Shown: positions 25,301 through 34,835, counted from the stretch's first letter. The stretch is 64,000 nt of DNA from Euphorbia lathyris (GCF_963576675.1 NC_088910.1:30754531-30818530), one strand, 5' to 3'. Program-made: numbers and translations. The notes: generated by a model not told the origin, from the letters alone.

Positions 25301-26237
25301 TTGTACAAATTTTAGCAGTTCAACAAAGTGGTAATAGCAAAGACAGCATTCTCTTGGTAAACTGAAGTTGCCACTAACAATAACTTCGTCTACTTAGCAA
25401 ATCATACATTTCATCATCATAAATTTTAGAAAACAAATACTCGTGATTACCCTTTGAAAGATAAATATAGTGCATCAATTCATTATAGGGATAAGGTACC
25501 AAAATAGTCCCGTGGTTTTTGGGGAAGCATCAATTTAGGCTACTCGTACAAAATAGCACTAATGTAGACTTTTAAAAAAGAGTACCAATTTAGACCTCGA
25601 TAACGAAATGTGAGGTGTCATTCACATTAGACTGTTAAGTTCCGATTTCTCTCTCTCCACGTACTATTGGCAGATATTAATGGAGTAATATAAATGACTA
25701 CCTAAACTCGTTTTTTTTTTTTAAGGTTAAGCCTATAGTGGTGTACATGGGGCCTAAATTGATACTTCCCAAACCATAGTCCTATTTTGTACCTTATCTC
25801 TTCATTATAAAAGTAACGGATACCAGTCAAAGAACCAAACAAGATCGAAAATTTTGATGAACAAAAAAAGAAGAGCAAAGTTGAATAAAATGTAATTTGA
25901 ACCTTGGTGACTGTCAACATTCTGCTGAGCAAAAATCTCGAAAGAACATAGTAATGATCAGCGTGATCTCCCAACCAAACCTTCACCTGAGTAATATATA
26001 ACAAAGAAGAGTGCGTTCAATTCCTAAAAAGTAATCATAATTAAGAAGAAAAATGCAGTAAAAATGAGAGAAGAGAACAACTTTAACATAATCATATTTG
26101 GAGGAAGCATTGCGAGTGGAAAAATTGACGGAAGAGAAAGGTTGATTCTTGGAGTGATCTGAATCGTCTTCACCGCTGTTAGATTTACCGTGTTTAGGGC
26201 TAGAGGATGATGCACCAGCTTCCTTATCCTCCCCCAT
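19398..26237 (-). CDS. P-loop kinase, plant 2-phosphoglycerate-kinase-like / LPA1 family (fifteen exons)
   Basis: Exons in transcript order: 26237-26082, 25986-25903, 25186-25113, 24993-24960, 24684-24626, 24221-24107, 24004-23967, 23865-23768, 23571-23516, 22161-21876, 21781-21666, 21505-21449, 21355-21290, 20030-19956, 19454-19398. All introns are GT-AG and the frame is 456 codons. The ATG at 26237 is supported by an in-frame TAA 30 bases upstream. Order: an acidic/Ser-rich N-terminus (1-45); YDYVK and a VWLGDHADHYYVLSRFLLSR block; Walker A GTACVGKS (residues 150-157); QTDMVYELLRTS; KPIIIEGIHLDP; a variable, acidic linker (about 250-330) encoded by exon 10; KMAEFDHKALLEEW; and VNISATTFPQTLDWLHGYLL. 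Family members resemble archaeal 2-phosphoglycerate kinase, and the rice relative LPA1 affects seed phytate. The reaction in plants is inferred. At least five introns carry small transposons, all away from splice sites. Confidence 0.92.
20560..20834 (+). mobile_element. TRIM-like miniature retroelement, copy 1 (intron 13)
   Basis: A short LTR ending in CCTTGACA (20646) is followed immediately by TGGTATCAGAGCC, the initiator-Met-tRNA primer-binding site. After about 115 bases a second LTR-like segment starts with TGTGAAAGAGATTAATATAG and ends with GGTTCCATGACA (20834). This right LTR is internally shortened. There is no coding sequence. The form matches terminal-repeat retrotransposons in miniature. 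Confidence 0.65.
20822..21085 (+). repeat. Direct duplication (~112 bp x2) in intron 13
   Basis: 20822-20933 and 20973-21085 are nearly identical, both running from AGGTTCCATGACAATATTC to TTTTGCCAATATTGATT. About 40 bases of TRIM-LTR-like sequence (ACTATCACCTTAAGCTTTTA) separate them. This suggests a local duplication that used the TRIM LTR end. Confidence 0.9.
22243..22534 (+). mobile_element. TRIM-like miniature retroelement, copy 2 (intron 9)
   Basis: Two LTRs of 84 bp (22243-22326 and 22451-22534) start with TG and end with ACA. They share TTGGACCTTACCTATCAGCT and GGGTCAAATGGTTTCTT. Directly after the left LTR is TGGTATCAAAACC, a mutated tRNA-Met primer-binding site. The 124-base interior is non-coding. 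The flanks show no convincing 5-bp duplication. Confidence 0.75.
22949..23342. mobile_element. Probable hAT-type MITE (intron 9)
   Basis: The left end GGGGTTGTTCAATAAAAC and the complement of the right end (GGGGTGTTTGATAACATTAC) are inverted. The subterminal AAGTGTTAAG words and their complements are typical of hAT MITEs. It is non-coding, and no 8-bp duplication was confirmed. Confidence 0.5.
24420..24602. mobile_element. Fold-back MITE (intron 5)
   Basis: This 183-bp element is almost wholly palindromic. CATATGCACCTTAATGAGCA ... TTTGCTCATTCACTGTTAGA ... AGGCTTATTA on the left is mirrored on the right with few mismatches. TCCAGAC flanks it on both sides (24413-24419 and 24603-24609), consistent with a 7-8 bp target duplication. 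A short (GA)n run precedes it. Confidence 0.8.
24742..24872. repeat. Tandem duplication (~59 bp x2, period ~71) in intron 4
   Basis: 24742-24800 and 24813-24872 are essentially identical, running from AGCATAAGAGGAAACTGTAT to AAAGTTGAAAACAGC. A short A-rich link separates them. Confidence 0.9.
25488..25800. mobile_element. MULE-type MITE with 9-bp target duplication (intron 2)
   Basis: The inverted ends (GGGATAAGGTACCAAAATAG against the complement GAGATAAGGTACAAAATAGG) extend about 48 bp with few mismatches. The 9-bp duplication TTCATTATA is perfect on both sides (25479-25487 and 25801-25809). A 313-bp non-coding body and a 9-bp duplication indicate a Mutator-like MITE. Confidence 0.88.
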
Positions 26238-26633
26238 CTTAAGTTTTCTAGGAGCCGATTCAAATTAATTACTATACGAACTGACAACCCTGACGAGACA
26301 GATGAATCATCCCAACTTCATTTTTGGTTTTTCTCTTTCGGATGAGATTGAGAAAATCAATGGATATGGAGCAGAGATACTGTATCGACGGAGGTTCGTT
26401 TCTCCGGTTGGAGGTGCAGCCACTCGCCAATAAAAATTTAGCACCGTCTAAAATGAACACCTGTCCCTTTTTGCCACGTCATCGATGATACAGAAAGACA
26501 AATTAGGAGAAAACTGTGGATTTACTATTTCCAACTCCAATTGAAAATCCAGTGCTCCTTCGCCGTTCATCTTTATTCTTGGAGTTTCAAGGTGACTAAG
26601 GCTTGTTGATAACCACTTCATTTATTTAAATTA

Positions 26634-27619
26634 GGGCTAATTACAAATCTAGCCCAACTAAGAGGGGCCATTTACATATTTAACCTACTTTGCTTCCATC
26701 TTACCAAATTCTATTCGATCGATCGATCTACTTCCGCTTCATCCGCTTCTTCTTCTTCTTCTTCTTCTTCTTCTGGTTCTTCTTCTTCTTCTTCTTCAAT
26801 TTCTGATACAAATCATTAGCGATTTTTGAGATTATTGACGTATTATGTTCAATTTTCCGTAGAAATGGTATGTTTTTAGCTTATACGCATGCTTTTCTCG
26901 TTGGTCTTGCCTCTTTCTTCATCAGTAATGGTATCGTTTCAATTTCCTCCATTTTCCACCATTTTCTCCATTATTGTCGCATTTGTGACGAAATTTATCG
27001 CATTTAGTCACAAATGCGACAACAGTTGCCATATTTCGTCACAAATGTCGCATTTGTCGTATTTCGTCACAAATGCGACAAGAGTTGTCGCATTTGTGAC
27101 GAAATGCGACAAGAGTTGTCGCATTTGCAACGAAATGCGGCAATTGTTGTCGCATTTGTGACGAAATGCGACAAGTTCGTCACAAATGCGACAACAATGG
27201 AGGAAAATGGAAAAAAATTGTGGAAAATAGAGGAAATTGAAATGATACCATTACAGATGAAGAAAGAGGCAAAACCAACGAGAAAAGCAAGTGCATAAGC
27301 TAAAAACATACTATTTGTACGGGAGATTGAACATAATACGTCAATAATCTCAAAAATCGCTAACGATTGGTATCAGAAATTGAAGAAAATGAACCGAAGA
27401 AGAAGTTGAAACGAAGAAGAAGAAGAAGAAGAAGAAGAAGAAGAAGAAGCGGATGAATCGGAAGAAGAAGAAGCAGGAGTCGATCGATCAATTGATCGAA
27501 TAGAACTATGGGTAATTTTGTCTAAAGTGGTTGAAAGTGTCTAATTTGGTAAGATGGAAGCAAAGTGAGTTAGATATGTAAATGACCCCTTTTAATTGGG
27601 CTAGATTTGTAATTAGCCC
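26634..27619. mobile_element. Fold-back MULE-type element, 986 bp, perfect 9-bp target duplication
   Basis: Termini are GGGCTAATTACAAATCTAGC and its complement. TTTAAATTA flanks both ends exactly (26625-26633 and 27620-27628). The left arm (about 26634-26990) and right arm (about 27190-27619) pair over more than 350 bases, including a (CTT)n tract at 26747-26797 matched by (GAA)n at 27412-27450. Between them lies a CpG-rich array of palindromic words. It has no transposase gene. It sits 0.4 kb upstream of the kinase start codon on the promoter side. Confidence 0.9.
26969..27200. repeat. Palindromic CpG-rich tandem array
   Basis: GTCGCATTT, GTGACGAAATGCGAC and the complements AAATGCGACAA and TTCGTCAC alternate in both orientations about a dozen times, spaced by GAGTT or CAGTT. 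Each GTCGCATTTGTGACGAAATG unit is itself nearly self-complementary. The array is the core of the fold-back MULE. Confidence 0.9.
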
Positions 27620-27660
27620 TTTAAATTAAAATTTTAAACACTTATTTAATTTAAACTTAT

Positions 27661-28058
27661 GTTCCTGTTTGGAAGTTAGCTGTTAGCTGATTACATTAGG
27701 TGTTAGTTGTTAGTTGATTACATTAGCTGATTTGACTAGCTGATTTGATTAGCTGTTTGTGTAGACCTGTTTGATAAAAATTAGCTGATTGATAATAGCG
27801 GTTTGTGCAAAAAAGACGAATAAGAGCATTAATTTTGGCACAGGAGAAGATGGAGTCTATCTATTAGGGTTAAAGAAGTCCATTAATTTTAATATTGCAA
27901 AACGCTAATTGAAAAAGCTCCTTTTAAGAGCTTTTTCTAAATTAGCGTTTTCATCCCAAAACTCTCTTCCAAACCTCTCTCCACCAAACACTCCAATTAG
28001 CGGTTTCGGTGGTCAAACCTCTAAAGTTGATCAAAAACGCTCTTTACCAAACAGGGCC
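27661..28058. mobile_element. Probable hAT-type MITE
   Basis: TTCCTGTTTGGAAG at the left and the complement of TACCAAACAGGGCC at the right are inverted ends of the CCTGTTTGG class. The left subterminal part carries several TTAGCTGATT words and the right has AAACGCTAATT / AATTAGCGTTTT. It has no gene, and no matching 8-bp flanks were found. Confidence 0.5.
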
Positions 28059-28290
28059 ATTAATGGAACTAAAACTTATGTGATATTAATGGAACAAGTG
28101 GAATCTAAAGGGACAATTACAAAACTAGGGCCTCTTAAGGGGTTAGTTTTCTTTTCTAACACCTTTTGAAAAACTAACCAAAACTAATACATTTCATTAA
28201 CTAAATTCCAACCTTGCCCTCCTCTCTAACCTTTTCTAACGTTGTCTTTTCCCCCATTTTCCTCTTTTTCTCGCGCACCCGCTCTCTCTC

Positions 28291-28380
28291 TCTATAAAGA
28301 ACAAATCAATTTACAGACAACGAACAACAATCAATCCAACCCACAGTTTGTGCTTCAAGATTTTATACACAAACATGTAA
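28291..28380 (+). promoter_or_regulatory. Candidate promoter and first exon on the + strand
   Basis: A pyrimidine-rich stretch is followed by TATAAAGA (28293-28300) and about 75 bases of A/C-rich leader. This ends in AAACAT|GTAAGT, a strong splice donor at 28377. A possible acceptor TGCAG lies at 29662, followed by AAATATGTC and then directly by a copia LTR. If real, a 5'-UTR intron and the first codons of a gene were cut off by the insertion. Confidence 0.35.
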
Positions 28381-28582
28381 GTTTTTCATTTATTTACGAT
28401 ATTTAAAGCTTCGTCCTATTCATGGTTAAGATGTAGCATTTTGTTTCTCTAAAACCTAATGTATATTGTTGTTGTTGTCTTTTCATGTTATTCATGTTCG
28501 TGCGAATCCCTAAAAACAGTGACATTGTTGTAGGAAGATGCATTTGGTTTGGAACTTCACTCTGCGATTTTTTCCCGAAATG

Positions 28583-28660
28583 GTCGATATACGTCGATAT
28601 CTTATTAATGTCGACAGACATATCGGCGTCGATAGCTGATGAATATCGACGTATATCGAC
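28583..28660. repeat. GTCGATA motif cluster, left (5 copies)
   Basis: GTCGATA at 28583, 28593 and 28628, and the complement TATCGAC at 28644 and 28654, with a GTCGAC between them. The motifs occur in both orientations without a fixed period. Confidence 0.85.
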
Positions 28661-28898
28661 CTCGGTTAAATGTGATTTTCCATTCTAAATCATAATATTC
28701 AAACACAAAACACATAAAACATAGATAAGAACAATATTTTTATATTATAATAAAGAAAAAAATACATAAAACATCAAAAAACGAACAATATCACAATAAA
28801 ACATAAGAGACAAACACAAAACACATAAACAAAAGAGAAACAAAAACAAAACACATAATAACAAAAGTATATAAACATTAAAAACAAAAATACATAAA

Positions 28899-29183
28899 CT
28901 AAACATTCAGGTACTCAAGACCCAACAGGGCGTCAGCGTAGTCCATCTTGGACTTCTCCAACTGCCTTTTGAGCCGCCTAATTGTCCTCATGAGCCGCCT
29001 GTTTTTTTCCTTAACTGACTCCAGATGGTCAGTCATGGCATCTGCAGTGAAAGATATGGTGTGCGCCATGCCCCTTATGAAGCGGATAATTTCGTCTGTG
29101 TCCCCTTCACGGAACGAATCGCTGAACGAAGCTATTAGTGCTTCGAACTCAGGTAGAGGAGGTGGTGGTGGTGGCGCTTCCAT
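28899..29183 (-). CDS. Small single-exon protein of unknown function, 94 residues, predicted coiled coil
   Basis: The ATG is at 29183 and the stop at 28899. The frame begins MEAPPPPPPLPEF with a poly-proline run, continues with an acidic segment (residues 14-35), and ends in a basic heptad-like stretch, VKEKNRRLMRTIRRLKRQLE, suited to a coiled coil or helical nucleic-acid contact. A TATA box lies 63-72 bases before the ATG, so it could be transcribed. It does not resemble any family I know. GTCGATA clusters lie 150-310 bases beyond the TATA box and about 240 bases past the stop. It may be a host microprotein gene, or an accessory gene of an unrecognised DNA transposon. Whether it is expressed is unknown. 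Confidence 0.5.
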   Translation of the reverse strand: MEAPPPPPPLPEFEALIASFSDSFREGDTDEIIRFIRGMAHTISFTADAMTDHLESVKEKNRRLMRTIRRLKRQLEKSKMDYADALLGLEYLNV

Positions 29184-29245
29184 TTTTTTGCTCTAGAGTG
29201 TTTAAGAGTTTACTAGAATGAATAAACTATGAACATACAAAGCGT

Positions 29246-29255
29246 CTATTTATAG
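29246..29255 (-). promoter_or_regulatory. TATA box of the small minus-strand ORF
   Basis: CTATAAATAG on the minus strand, in a CTCCTATAAATAGACGC context, about 65 bases upstream of the ATG at 29183. Confidence 0.6.
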
Positions 29256-29421
29256 GAGAAAGAACCGTAATGCTCATGGGGAATCTCAACAGACAAGACT
29301 CATATTTAATTGATAGAGTGATATTCAAAGAAGAGTGAAAGTCAAAGTGATCATTACCTGCATTTAATACTCATTAACAGATCATTCTAGAAAAACGTTT
29401 TTTGATCTTCCATCGATAACT

Positions 29422-29559
29422 GTCGATACAACATACATATCGACAGCTATCACGAGAATGCATCGTAGATATATATCAAATATCGACGGAGGAGTTAGTC
29501 TTATGAGTCGATATGTGCTGATAGGTGTCGATATGTATGTTGTATCGACATATATCGAC
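29422..29559. repeat. GTCGATA motif cluster, right (7 copies), with a 25-bp inverted repeat
   Basis: GTCGATA at 29422, 29507 and 29527, and TATCGAC at 29438, 29481, 29543 and 29553. The segment 29421-29445 is the exact reverse complement of 29526-29550; each contains one motif in each orientation around CAACATAC. Confidence 0.9.
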
Positions 29560-29671
29560 GTATCTTATAGTTTGAAATGCGTATACCATGATATGTTTCG
29601 GTAGCTTGCTTCGTTAAGTTACAAATAATATATAATTTACTTCTGTTTTTATGATAATGCAGAAATATGTC

Positions 29672-31172
29672 TGTTGGTCCCGTGTGATTAGTTCCAAGGG
29701 GGGGGGGGTTAGGAACTAATATAACTTTTTGCGTTTTAATTATGCTAACTTAATCTAATTCTTTGAGTTTCACAACTCAGTTTTGGTCAGCACGGCTGAG
29801 TGAGGCGTAAGACGACTTTAGTCAGATACTGACTAGAACTGTTTTACTTGTGAGTTGGGAAATGACACTTTTGTGGTCAGCTTCCAACTCAGCACTCTGA
29901 TTTACTCAGTGTCAGCTTAAACAATTTATATACTGAGTAAATATAGCAAGCAACACATACAGATATATATTGAGAGAGAGTTGGAAATTACTCAGCACGA
30001 CTTATCCTGGTTCGGCCTCTCCGCCTACGTCCAGTCCCCAGAATCCCTCTGGGCTTTTTTCAATCCAATACTGAGCTCTTTAAAGTAGAGCACAAACCGT
30101 TTACAAGGCAGTTGAATATATAAGAGTACCGTCCTCTATTCGTCTACTCAACTCCACTAAGCGCTACAACCCAACACTTAGATTTTCTCTACTACTGAGT
30201 ACTTAAAACCGAGTACTCAGCACCACTCTCTCAATTTTACAATTGATACAAAATTGTTCTTTTTCAGACAAAGAACACTTTAGATGATTACAAAAATCAC
30301 TCTAGCTTTTACACAGATATGGAAATTTGGTGTAAGATCTTTTTCTTGTTTTGGTGTGCTTTTGTATGTATGCTTTTGTTCTCTTTTTGTTTTCACAATC
30401 GGCAAAGGATCCAAGAACTGCACTTATCCTTTTATAGTTGAGGTCTGAAGACATAATCGTTTGAATTCGGAATTATCCGTTGGATTCAAACAGCTCTTTC
30501 TTCCGACATTGTTCTGGTCAGCTTCAGATTTGTAGGCCAATCCTGTCGTCTGAATTCCGCAGGCGCTAGGCTTGTATTCTTCTCGCAGGTTTGTCTTGTA
30601 GTGCATGTTTCGTCATTTAGCCAGCGGACATTTAACCCACGCGTCTCGAAACTGTATCCATGCATAATTCCAAAGGTTCTGAATTGGTGCAGATCACTGT
30701 CGGATCTTGTCTTTTAGCAAACGGATCATTGGTGCTGTCCTTAAAATCATTCACCATGACTTTGATAGCCGTTGTCTTTGATTGTTGCCAATTCCGATAC
30801 TGAGTTGCCTTTCACTCAGCTTCCACGGTCAGCTTCGTTCTGCAAGATATAGTTCCGAAGAAGACTTCTCTTCTTTTATGCTAAGTTGCTTTTCACTCAT
30901 CTTTTGTGATCAGCTTCATTTGTAAGCTTCGGTTCTGAAGAAGACTTTCCTTCTTTCGTACTGAGTTATTCTTTACTCAGCCTGCGCTATGTTATCATGC
31001 TGACTATGTTCTGTCTTAATTTGATTCCTGTTCTTATAAATATTTTTATACTCAACATTGAACAAACGCATTAGTACAATTAAATCAAAGTACTTAAATT
31101 TAATTGACTTAATCATGGATTAACTTAAATAATTTTGTCAAATCAAAATCATGTTGGAAAGGTGTTTCAACA
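29672..31172 (-). repeat. 3' LTR of copia element 1
   Basis: 1501 bp. It reads TGTTGGTCCC at 29672 and ends TTTCAACA at 31172, so on the element's strand it is TGTTGAAACACC ... GGGACCAACA. Next to its outer end is a G11 tract inside an inverted repeat (TAGTTCC ... GGAACTA, 29689-29718). ATGTC (29667-29671) precedes it as the probable target duplication, but its partner is lost. Confidence 0.88.
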
Positions 31173-31186
31173 AACTCCCCCATTTT
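31173..31186 (-). other. Polypurine tract of copia element 1
   Basis: On the minus strand AAAATGGGGGAGTT lies directly before the LTR start TGTTGAAACACC. This is the priming site for plus-strand synthesis. Confidence 0.85.
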
Positions 31187-31720
31187 GATGTTGGCAAAAT
31201 ATTTAACTATGGAACTCAGTTTTGAAATTCCCCATGATTGAATTATCTTTCATTCTTCTGAAGTTACTCCCCCGTAAGGGTTGCATCTATTGACTTAACT
31301 TAACTCTAAACCTTCTAAGATTTAATCGAGTGAAAGATTAAGACATGCCTATACTGACTTAGTTCAATTCTAGACCTTCCAAGATCTAATTCAGATGAGC
31401 CTAGGTCAGCTTTCAGAAGAGGTCAATACTTGGAACATGTATTTACTCCGTTTGATACGCAGTCAGCTTAGGTATCAGAGAGATTATATATAGAGTTATG
31501 TATTAGAGCAAATAAATTTATGTATCAGAATAAGTGCGTGTTCCTTTGTAATTTTTGTGTGTTTGTTCTTTTAAGACAGTTTAGCATAACAAGTAAGCAT
31601 CACATGTAGATAAGTCAGTTTGAAATAAAAGATGCTTTTAAAATAGATAGTTTAGTCAGCAAACAAACAGATAGAATACGCCAGACAAATACTACAACTC
31701 AAATTCTAAGATTAACTAAT

Positions 31721-34720
31721 CTATTTCTTCCTGTTGGCTTGGGCTTGGTGAGCAAGTCCTTTTCCTTTGGCGTTTCGTTGTTGCTGACTACCAGATGCTT
31801 CCCCTGATCTGTGCTGAGTTCCATCAGCTTGTTCTTTCTACCCCGTTTTGCCAGCATCGGGCTGAGGAGGAGCGAAGGTGTCATTCAGAACAGCACGAGT
31901 CAATCTCACTGAGTACGCCTTAAGCTGTTTCGTGCTCTCCCTGAGACCGTCGAAGACAGGAACGCCATCATGTATAATGGATCCGGGAACTCGAATGGAT
32001 GCACTAAGCATACTGAGAATATATTCTTGTGATTTCCCAATCCAGGTCAGCGTGTCAGTCAGCCTAGCATAAGCTTGATAATACATTTTGAGCAAGGCCA
32101 AATCGTAAAACTGACGTTGAGCATTGGTATAGTGAACGTGTTTGAATGTGGCTTGGGAGTATTGTAGAATTTCGTTTGTCTTTACCATGTCAGTATCCAT
32201 CTCTTCTTTACTCAAGTTGAGTAGACGGACGGCTTCGCTAATTTGCTCGATTGAACACTGGAAAGAGGAGGAAATTAACTCACTAGCATGGGTCAGCACA
32301 GAGTTCAGCTTAGTGAAGTGTTGATTTAACTCAGCAGAAGTTGCATATTCCGAGTTCACAGCTGAAAGATTGTTGATTTGTCCTTGGAGGGAATCCATGT
32401 GATTCACCATCATTAACTGCAGTTCAGCCAGCTTCACTATGGAGTCTTGCTTGGGTTGTTGAGATTGAACAGTTGTCATGACACTCACAAGATCTTTGAG
32501 ACCCTTGATCTCATTCAGGAGCTGAGTGACAGAAGAAAGTTGTGTTGACTCAACATTAACGAACCCAGCAGTATCGGCATGAGAGGGAGTCAAATCCTAG
32601 AGAATGGATTGAGCTGAGTCAATGATTCGACGCCCAGACTCAGTAGCATTTAGGTAGGCATAAGTTGCCTCAGGTGTTCGCTCAGTGGCCGGTATTTGAG
32701 TAGGTTGCTTTCCAGTACCAAATGGACAAGCATGATCAACAGCTGGACTTTTGTTCAGATCAGCAGCAGGGACTGGCTGTTCAACATTATGCATTCCAAG
32801 AGTAGAAATAGGTGGATCGGCAGAGATATTAACCTGCTCAACATTAGTTTGAAGTTGAGTTGGTGTAGGAGGAGCAACTCAGCATTGTCATGAGCAGGAT
32901 TTTCCTTTTCTCGCTCTCCATCAGCTTGGACTTCGAGCTCTTGCTCGGTAGGGATTGGATTTTCAGGGGTCTTGGCTTGTTCCTCAATATGAGTAACAGA
33001 GGCTTGCTTTTGTGTGAATTGATCCGGAGTTGCCTCTATGACGGAGGAGAAGAATTCGTACTGAAGTCTAGTTAGGTCAGTAATTGGTTCTCTAAGTGGA
33101 GAATCAGCCAATAGGTCTAGGGAGTTGGATTTGTAAGCTTTGCGTTTAAAACGCTTTTCAGAATTGACCATTCTGGTTGGAGGTGAGGGTCAGCAGCAAT
33201 TGAGTCAAGAGACTCAGATGACGAATTGAGCTCTAGGGCAACATTAAGGCTTCTCATAGTTTGAGCTCTTACTGTTTGGTCAGCTTGTAGTTCAGTTGGC
33301 TCAACATCAACTGACTTAGTTTGCCCGGCAGCATTCTTATCTTGCTCATCATCAACATTGGCTGTTCGCTCAGCTTCAAACTGTCCTCCAAAATCTCCCA
33401 ATTCTTCTTCCTGTTTAGAGGGTGTTTTCTCAAGATCAATCTCTTGACTTCTCACAAAGTGTGAATCATCGAAGACAACGAAATAAAGAGGGGCAGCATC
33501 AATGGGACTCGGACCAGATGTTCTTCTCTTATTCATTAGAGGTGTCTCAGGAGTTTCCTCTTTCTCTTCTTCCTCAGGCTCAGCGGGCCTTTTTCCTGCT
33601 GACTTGGCTTGCTCAGCAGCAGCCTTCTGCATGCTAGATACAATCCGAATTTTCTTCGGGGCAGTATTGATGTCTTTAGCGGCTTGGTCAGTTTTCCTCT
33701 TTTTATCTTGCCTGGTGCGGTCAGTACGAGGTTGCTCCACAACCTTCTTTCCCTTCTTGGTCGGCATAGCTTGTGCTTCTTCAACCGCCGCTCCTTTTCC
33801 TTTCCTTGGTACAATTGGTTGGTCATAAGCCAAGCCGAATAGAATACCGGCAGAAATCTCCGTACCCCAAACTTGAATTTCTTATGCTAAGCTCACTTGG
33901 TGATCTTGAAGGATCTTTGTAATAAGGGACCCCAACCTGAGTGTCCCTGTGCTCCGCTTAAATCCGTCGATAAGGAATATAAGCATGTTGAGTGGCTGGT
34001 AGGTCAGCATATGCCATATGAAGCACTGGTCGAAGTTAGATGCAGAGGATTGAGCATTGATCTTGGGATAGATGAAGTTGTTCATAATGTAGTGAGCCAT
34101 CTTTTGATTTTGACCCATACACGTACTAGATATTTCTCCCTTGTGCTCCTTCGGTTTACAAAATTCAATGGGGTAGTCGATTTTACCGGAATCATTTGTG
34201 GTTCTGAGTTCGGCTCCTTCGTTCTTTAGATTTAGCAGTGTAGTGAGATAAGGAGGGTTAACAAAGATCCTCTTCCCCTTGACCTCAGTGACCATGTAGT
34301 CACTGTCATCGTCAGCAGCTCGCAAGTTGGCATAGAATTCCCTTACTAACTCAGGATAGGTGGTTTCACGGATAGAGAACAACCCAGTCCAGCCATTCTC
34401 AGAGATCCATTCGCAGAAGGCTTTTCAGCTTCGACAAACCCTTTAGAGAACCAGCGGGAGCGATCAATTTTCCATCCCCTAACGCTGCCGAAAACTGGGG
34501 AATAGGTTCTTTCTGGTTCTTTCTTTTCCTTCTTCTTCTTCCTTTTCGAAGAGGTTACGAGGTCAGCTTGGGGGCTCTTGCTCGGAGTTTGGTCATGCTG
34601 ACCTTGTCCTTGAGACTTGTTGGGAGTTTCGACGTATTCCTGCTGAGCAGGAGATGGAGGGTTTTCATCGGAGTGATTGCCGTCATAATCAGCTTCGGAG
34701 ATGTTTTGGGAATCCGATAT
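31721..34720 (-). pseudogene. Additional 3' ORF of copia element 1 (FYANL-type plant transposon protein), broken
   Basis: This coding region of about 1,000 codons lies between RNase H and the LTR, where typical copia elements have none. The first third, around TYPELVREFYANLRAADDDS, matches the FYANL motif of the 'putative plant transposon protein' domain seen in many plant retroelement ORFs. The middle is Lys/Glu-rich with nuclear-localisation-like KGKKVVEQ and KKRKT runs. The last 250 residues are Gln-rich helices (QLLNEIKGLKDLVSVMTTVQ) suggesting coiled coils. Breaks: the likely start codon reads ATA (34718-34720), a one-base frameshift lies near 34425, TAA is at 33882, frameshifts lie near 33180 and 32870, and TAG is at 32597 and 31838. 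A TATA box precedes it. Its function in the family is not established; envelope-like or accessory roles are only suggestions. Confidence 0.7.
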
Positions 34721-34825
34721 GATTTTTAGGGATTTTTTGAGAGTATTTGAAGATTAGGGATTTAGATAGAAATCAATTTGCCAGAGATTTCAAAGTGTAA
34801 AGAGATGTGAGTGGGAATTCGTCCA

Positions 34826-34835
34826 CTATTTATAG
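34826..34835 (-). promoter_or_regulatory. Candidate internal TATA box upstream of the extra ORF
   Basis: On the minus strand CTATAAATAG lies within CCTCTATAAATAGTGGACG, 106 bases before the ORF start position at 34720. A separate transcript for the extra ORF is plausible. Confidence 0.45.

Noticed and set aside
26969..27200. CRISPR-like array
   Set aside because: The units are palindromic and alternate in orientation with no constant spacers, and the setting is a plant transposon.
26889..27309. Plus- and minus-strand frames inside the fold-back MULE
   Set aside because: Both are translations of the palindromic GTCGCATTT array and its arms. The repeats of CDKSCRIC-like residues follow from the DNA repeat and not from a protein family.
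33502..33828. 108-codon plus-strand frame within the copia extra ORF
   Set aside because: It is antisense to the Lys/Glu-rich coding region, a mirror of its codon composition.
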